From: Tannerella sp.
GTDB taxonomy: Bacteria > Bacteroidota > Bacteroidia > Bacteroidales > Tannerellaceae
Direction of reading: 5' to 3'
DNA: 25,492 nucleotides
Assembly (NCBI GenBank): GCA_031279875.1
Contig: JAITHS010000120.1
Span: 1 to 25,492 of the forward strand
Positions 22,945 to 25,492 of this stretch are shown piece by piece; position 1 is the stretch's first letter, and every line of letters begins with the position of its first letter. Both the position numbers and the translations under genes were made by a program. The notes below the pieces were generated by a model that was given only the letters and a program-made list of their open reading frames with translations, made no database searches and was not told where the DNA came from.

Positions 22945-25492
22945 ATGAAAGTAATTGTTATTCTTGTATTTAGCTTATTTTGCGCCTCTTTGAGCGCTCA
23001 GGACGAAATTATGACGGATTCGATTTACTCGCTGTTTAACAAGCAGTTACAGTCTTATCCTATGGAAAAAATTTATGTCCGTACCGACAAACCATACTAT
23101 CTTGCCGGCGAAGATGTACGATTTCGTATTTATCTTGTTGACGCCATGTCGCATATCCCCGACACGATAAGCCGTTACGTTTATGCCGAGTTAATAAATC
23201 CGTGGAGCAATTTAATAAAACGTGTTAAAATAAGACCTGTTGAAGGCGCTTATCACGGCTATTTCGAGCTGCCGGAAGAACTTTACGAAGGAAGTTATGA
23301 GATACGTTTTTACACCCGTTTTATGGAAAATAACGGCGAAGAGTATTATTTTAAGCGTACTATCGACGTTGGAGACCCATTATCAGCATATTACACTACG
23401 AAAGCAGTCTTCAATACTACTGATAACGGTAAGCGAATAGAAGCCGAGTTTGAGTTTTTCGACGCCAAAGGCAATTATCGTATCATGCCCGAAAAAGTCA
23501 GGTTTCAAAGAGCCAAAGGAGAGCAACTCAAAGAATTAAAGATTGATGGCGACAGCGTCTTGCGCCATACCTTTGATGCCGATTTGAAAAAGCAGGTCAT
23601 TTACCTCGAATACGATTATAACGGCAAATTTCATAAAGCATTTTTGCCGTTAAAGATTGAAAATGACGATTTTAATGTACAGTTTTTCCCCGAAGGCGGG
23701 CAAGTACCGGAAGATTCACGCTGCAAAGTAGCGTTTAAAGCCGTCAATAAATCAGGTCTCGGAGAAAATATTAAAGGATATATACTAAGTAATACCGGCG
23801 ATACGGTAGAAGTGTTCAACTCGGCTCATCGGGGAATGGGCGTTATTACTTTCATCTCCGAAAAAGGAAAAACATATAACGCAGTATGTAAAAATGAGAA
23901 AGGGACAGAAAAAAAGATACCACTGCCGAAGGCTTCTCCTGCCGCCGTCAGTTTGAGCGTCAATTCACTAAAAGAACGAATGACGGTATCCATATCCCAC
24001 TCTCCCGAAATGCAACTGCCTGACAGTATGTATCTTATAATTCATCATTCCGGCCTCGTCCTCTCGGCGCATAAATGGGATAATTCAAAAGAATTTATAA
24101 TATTTAACAAAAGCGAGTTGCTGACGGGTATAAACCAGATACTGCTTACCGACGGACAGTTTAAGCCGTTGAGCGAGCGTTTAGTGTTTACTATCAATGA
24201 TATAGAAACGCCGCGAACAGCATTAACTACCGACAAGCCGGGATACGGCAAACGCGAAGCCGTAAATGCCGATTTTACTATCATGGACGCTGAAAACAGA
24301 CCGCTTGGAGGCGATTTCTCAGTATCCGTTACCGACAATCGGGATGTGCTGCCCGATACAACGGTTAATATCCTGTCGTCTATGCTGTTAACGTCCGAAT
24401 TAAAAGGCTTTATTGAAGATCCGGCTTATTATTTCACCGGCCGAGACAACACTCGATCGTATTTCCTTGATATTCTGATGATGACGCAAGGATGGCGACG
24501 TTATGACTGCGCCGAACTGCTCAAAGGCAATATTCAGCATCCTAAGGGCTTCCTTGAAGTCGGGCCGGTAGTTTCGGGCAAAGTCAACGGCGGACTGCTG
24601 ATGACTACTCCCGCAAAAGATTTTCCCGTAACGTTAGTCTCGTTTGAGGGCGGCCATTTCGACCAGACTAATACCAACGACAATGGGCAATATTATTTCA
24701 ATATACCCGAAATGCCCGACAGTAGCCGTTTTATCATTCAGGCAACGTCGAAAAAAGGCGGTGCGCGGGTAGAACTGCTTGTAGATACTATGATGTATCC
24801 CGCACCGCTTCATTCTTTACCGCTTAAACCGTTAGACAACAGCCTTTTTGCCGATTATATGGAGAAAGCCGACCAAGCTTTTACACAAGAGTTTGGTATG
24901 CGAACGATTTATTTGGATGAAGTAGTTGTAAGCGCCAAAAAGAAAGAGATAAAAGGCAAATCGTCGTTTTCATCGGCTTTTAACACAATAGTATCGACGG
25001 AAGATTATGAACGGATGCACCCACGCTCTATTTTCGATATTCTGCGTACTCTTGCGGGCGTAAACGTAACAGGCGAAACGGTAACTATCAGAGGAAACAG
25101 CGGGCCTCCTCTTGTATTAGTGGACGACACGCCTAACGAATCCGACATTCTGTCGTTTCTACCGGTAGAAGATGTAGATCAAATAGAAATAGTTAAAGAT
25201 GCCGGTGCCGCTATATTCGGCTCGCAGGGCGGTAACGGTGTGATTTTGATAACGACAAAACGAGGTTTTGACCAAACACAACGACGCTCGCCTACATTCA
25301 ACATCAAATCTATTCTTCCGTTAGGCTATCAGGCGCCCAAAGAGTTCTACACGCCCGTCTATGACACTCCCGAAGCCGTCGCCAATAAAAAATCAGACCT
25401 GCGCACAACGATTTACTGGAACCCTGACGTCAAAATAACCGAAGGTCGTGCGGCATTCAAATTCTATACCGCCGACGTAAATTCCCGCTATA
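22945..25492 (+). CDS. Large TonB plug-domain protein with alpha-2-macroglobulin-like N-terminus (3' partial)
   Basis: The frame is open from ATG 22945 to the window end (849 residues). Residues 1-19 are a Sec signal (ending SLSAQ). About 40-135 resemble a macroglobulin MG2-type domain (EKIYVRTDKPYYLAGEDVRF, later YEGSYEIRFYTRF). A carboxypeptidase-regulatory-like beta domain lies at about 542-602 (VSGKVNGG...DNGQYYFNIP). The TonB receptor plug domain is at about 653-774 (DEVVVSAKKKEIKG, SIFDILRTLAGVNV, VTIRGNSGPPLVLVDD, and IEIVKDAGAAIFGSQGGNGVILITTKRG). After it comes a short tail with TIYWNPDVKITEGRAAFKFYTAD, a stretch that in relatives lies close to the C-terminus. So a beta-barrel is probably absent. 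Likely cell-envelope; partner unknown. Confidence 0.88.
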   Translation, partial: MKVIVILVFSLFCASLSAQDEIMTDSIYSLFNKQLQSYPMEKIYVRTDKPYYLAGEDVRFRIYLVDAMSHIPDTISRYVYAELINPWSNLIKRVKIRPVEGAYHGYFELPEELYEGSYEIRFYTRFMENNGEEYYFKRTIDVGDPLSAYYTTKAVFNTTDNGKRIEAEFEFFDAKGNYRIMPEKVRFQRAKGEQLKELKIDGDSVLRHTFDADLKKQVIYLEYDYNGKFHKAFLPLKIENDDFNVQFFPEGGQVPEDSRCKVAFKAVNKSGLGENIKGYILSNTGDTVEVFNSAHRGMGVITFISEKGKTYNAVCKNEKGTEKKIPLPKASPAAVSLSVNSLKERMTVSISHSPEMQLPDSMYLIIHHSGLVLSAHKWDNSKEFIIFNKSELLTGINQILLTDGQFKPLSERLVFTINDIETPRTALTTDKPGYGKREAVNADFTIMDAENRPLGGDFSVSVTDNRDVLPDTTVNILSSMLLTSELKGFIEDPAYYFTGRDNTRSYFLDILMMTQGWRRYDCAELLKGNIQHPKGFLEVGPVVSGKVNGGLLMTTPAKDFPVTLVSFEGGHFDQTNTNDNGQYYFNIPEMPDSSRFIIQATSKKGGARVELLVDTMMYPAPLHSLPLKPLDNSLFADYMEKADQAFTQEFGMRTIYLDEVVVSAKKKEIKGKSSFSSAFNTIVSTEDYERMHPRSIFDILRTLAGVNVTGETVTIRGNSGPPLVLVDDTPNESDILSFLPVEDVDQIEIVKDAGAAIFGSQGGNGVILITTKRGFDQTQRRSPTFNIKSILPLGYQAPKEFYTPVYDTPEAVANKKSDLRTTIYWNPDVKITEGRAAFKFYTADVNSRY

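Overview
The window looks like a chromosomal segment of an uncultured member of the Bacteroidota, probably Bacteroidales. Evidence: promoters of the Bacteroidota primary-sigma type (TAnnTTTG, seen as TATCTTTG at 17510-17517, 19510-19517 and on the minus strand at 11213-11220), AT-rich leaders with little Shine-Dalgarno signal, a serine-type sulfatase, an L-fucose-permease-type transporter, and a TonB plug protein with alpha-2-macroglobulin-like domains at the right edge.

Positions 1-10042 (+) form one long, tightly packed sugar-catabolic operon: an isochorismatase-like/ThuA-like fusion (cut by the left edge), two paralogous Gfo/Idh/MocA oxidoreductases (one with a Tat/lipoprotein signal, one without), a membrane-anchored protein of unknown function, an aldo/keto reductase, the L-fucose mutarotase FucU, a medium-chain dehydrogenase, a third Gfo/Idh/MocA enzyme and a FucP-type permease. 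Four oxidoreductases of the Gfo/Idh and MDR types plus an AKR stand beside a mutarotase and a permease, with no kinase, isomerase or aldolase in view. This suggests oxidative use of a fucose-like sugar or glycoside; the substrate is inferred. The stretch 10043-10343 holds hairpins, tandem repeats and a dispersed repeat.

10344-11191 (-) is a two-gene operon: a 69-residue membrane protein and an OmpH/Skp-like protein with an N-terminal membrane anchor. 11328-15322 (+) carries pepD overlapping a lipoprotein with beta-helix features, which overlaps an endonuclease/exonuclease/phosphatase-family lipoprotein. dnaK (15461-17419) stands alone behind a sequence resembling a sigma-54 promoter and ends in a strong terminator.

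17546-19497 is an AT-richer two-gene cassette: a 281-residue lipoprotein-like protein with a leader-like N-terminus, translationally coupled to a radical SAM/SPASM enzyme of the peptide-maturase type. This is the best candidate in the window for a little-described modification system. It is followed by argB, a serine-type sulfatase (20330-21688), a 425-base repeat island (with a perfect 28-bp inverted repeat, a heptamer array and a 38-bp segment identical to one at 10134-10171), cutC on the minus strand, and a divergent large plug-domain protein running off the right end.
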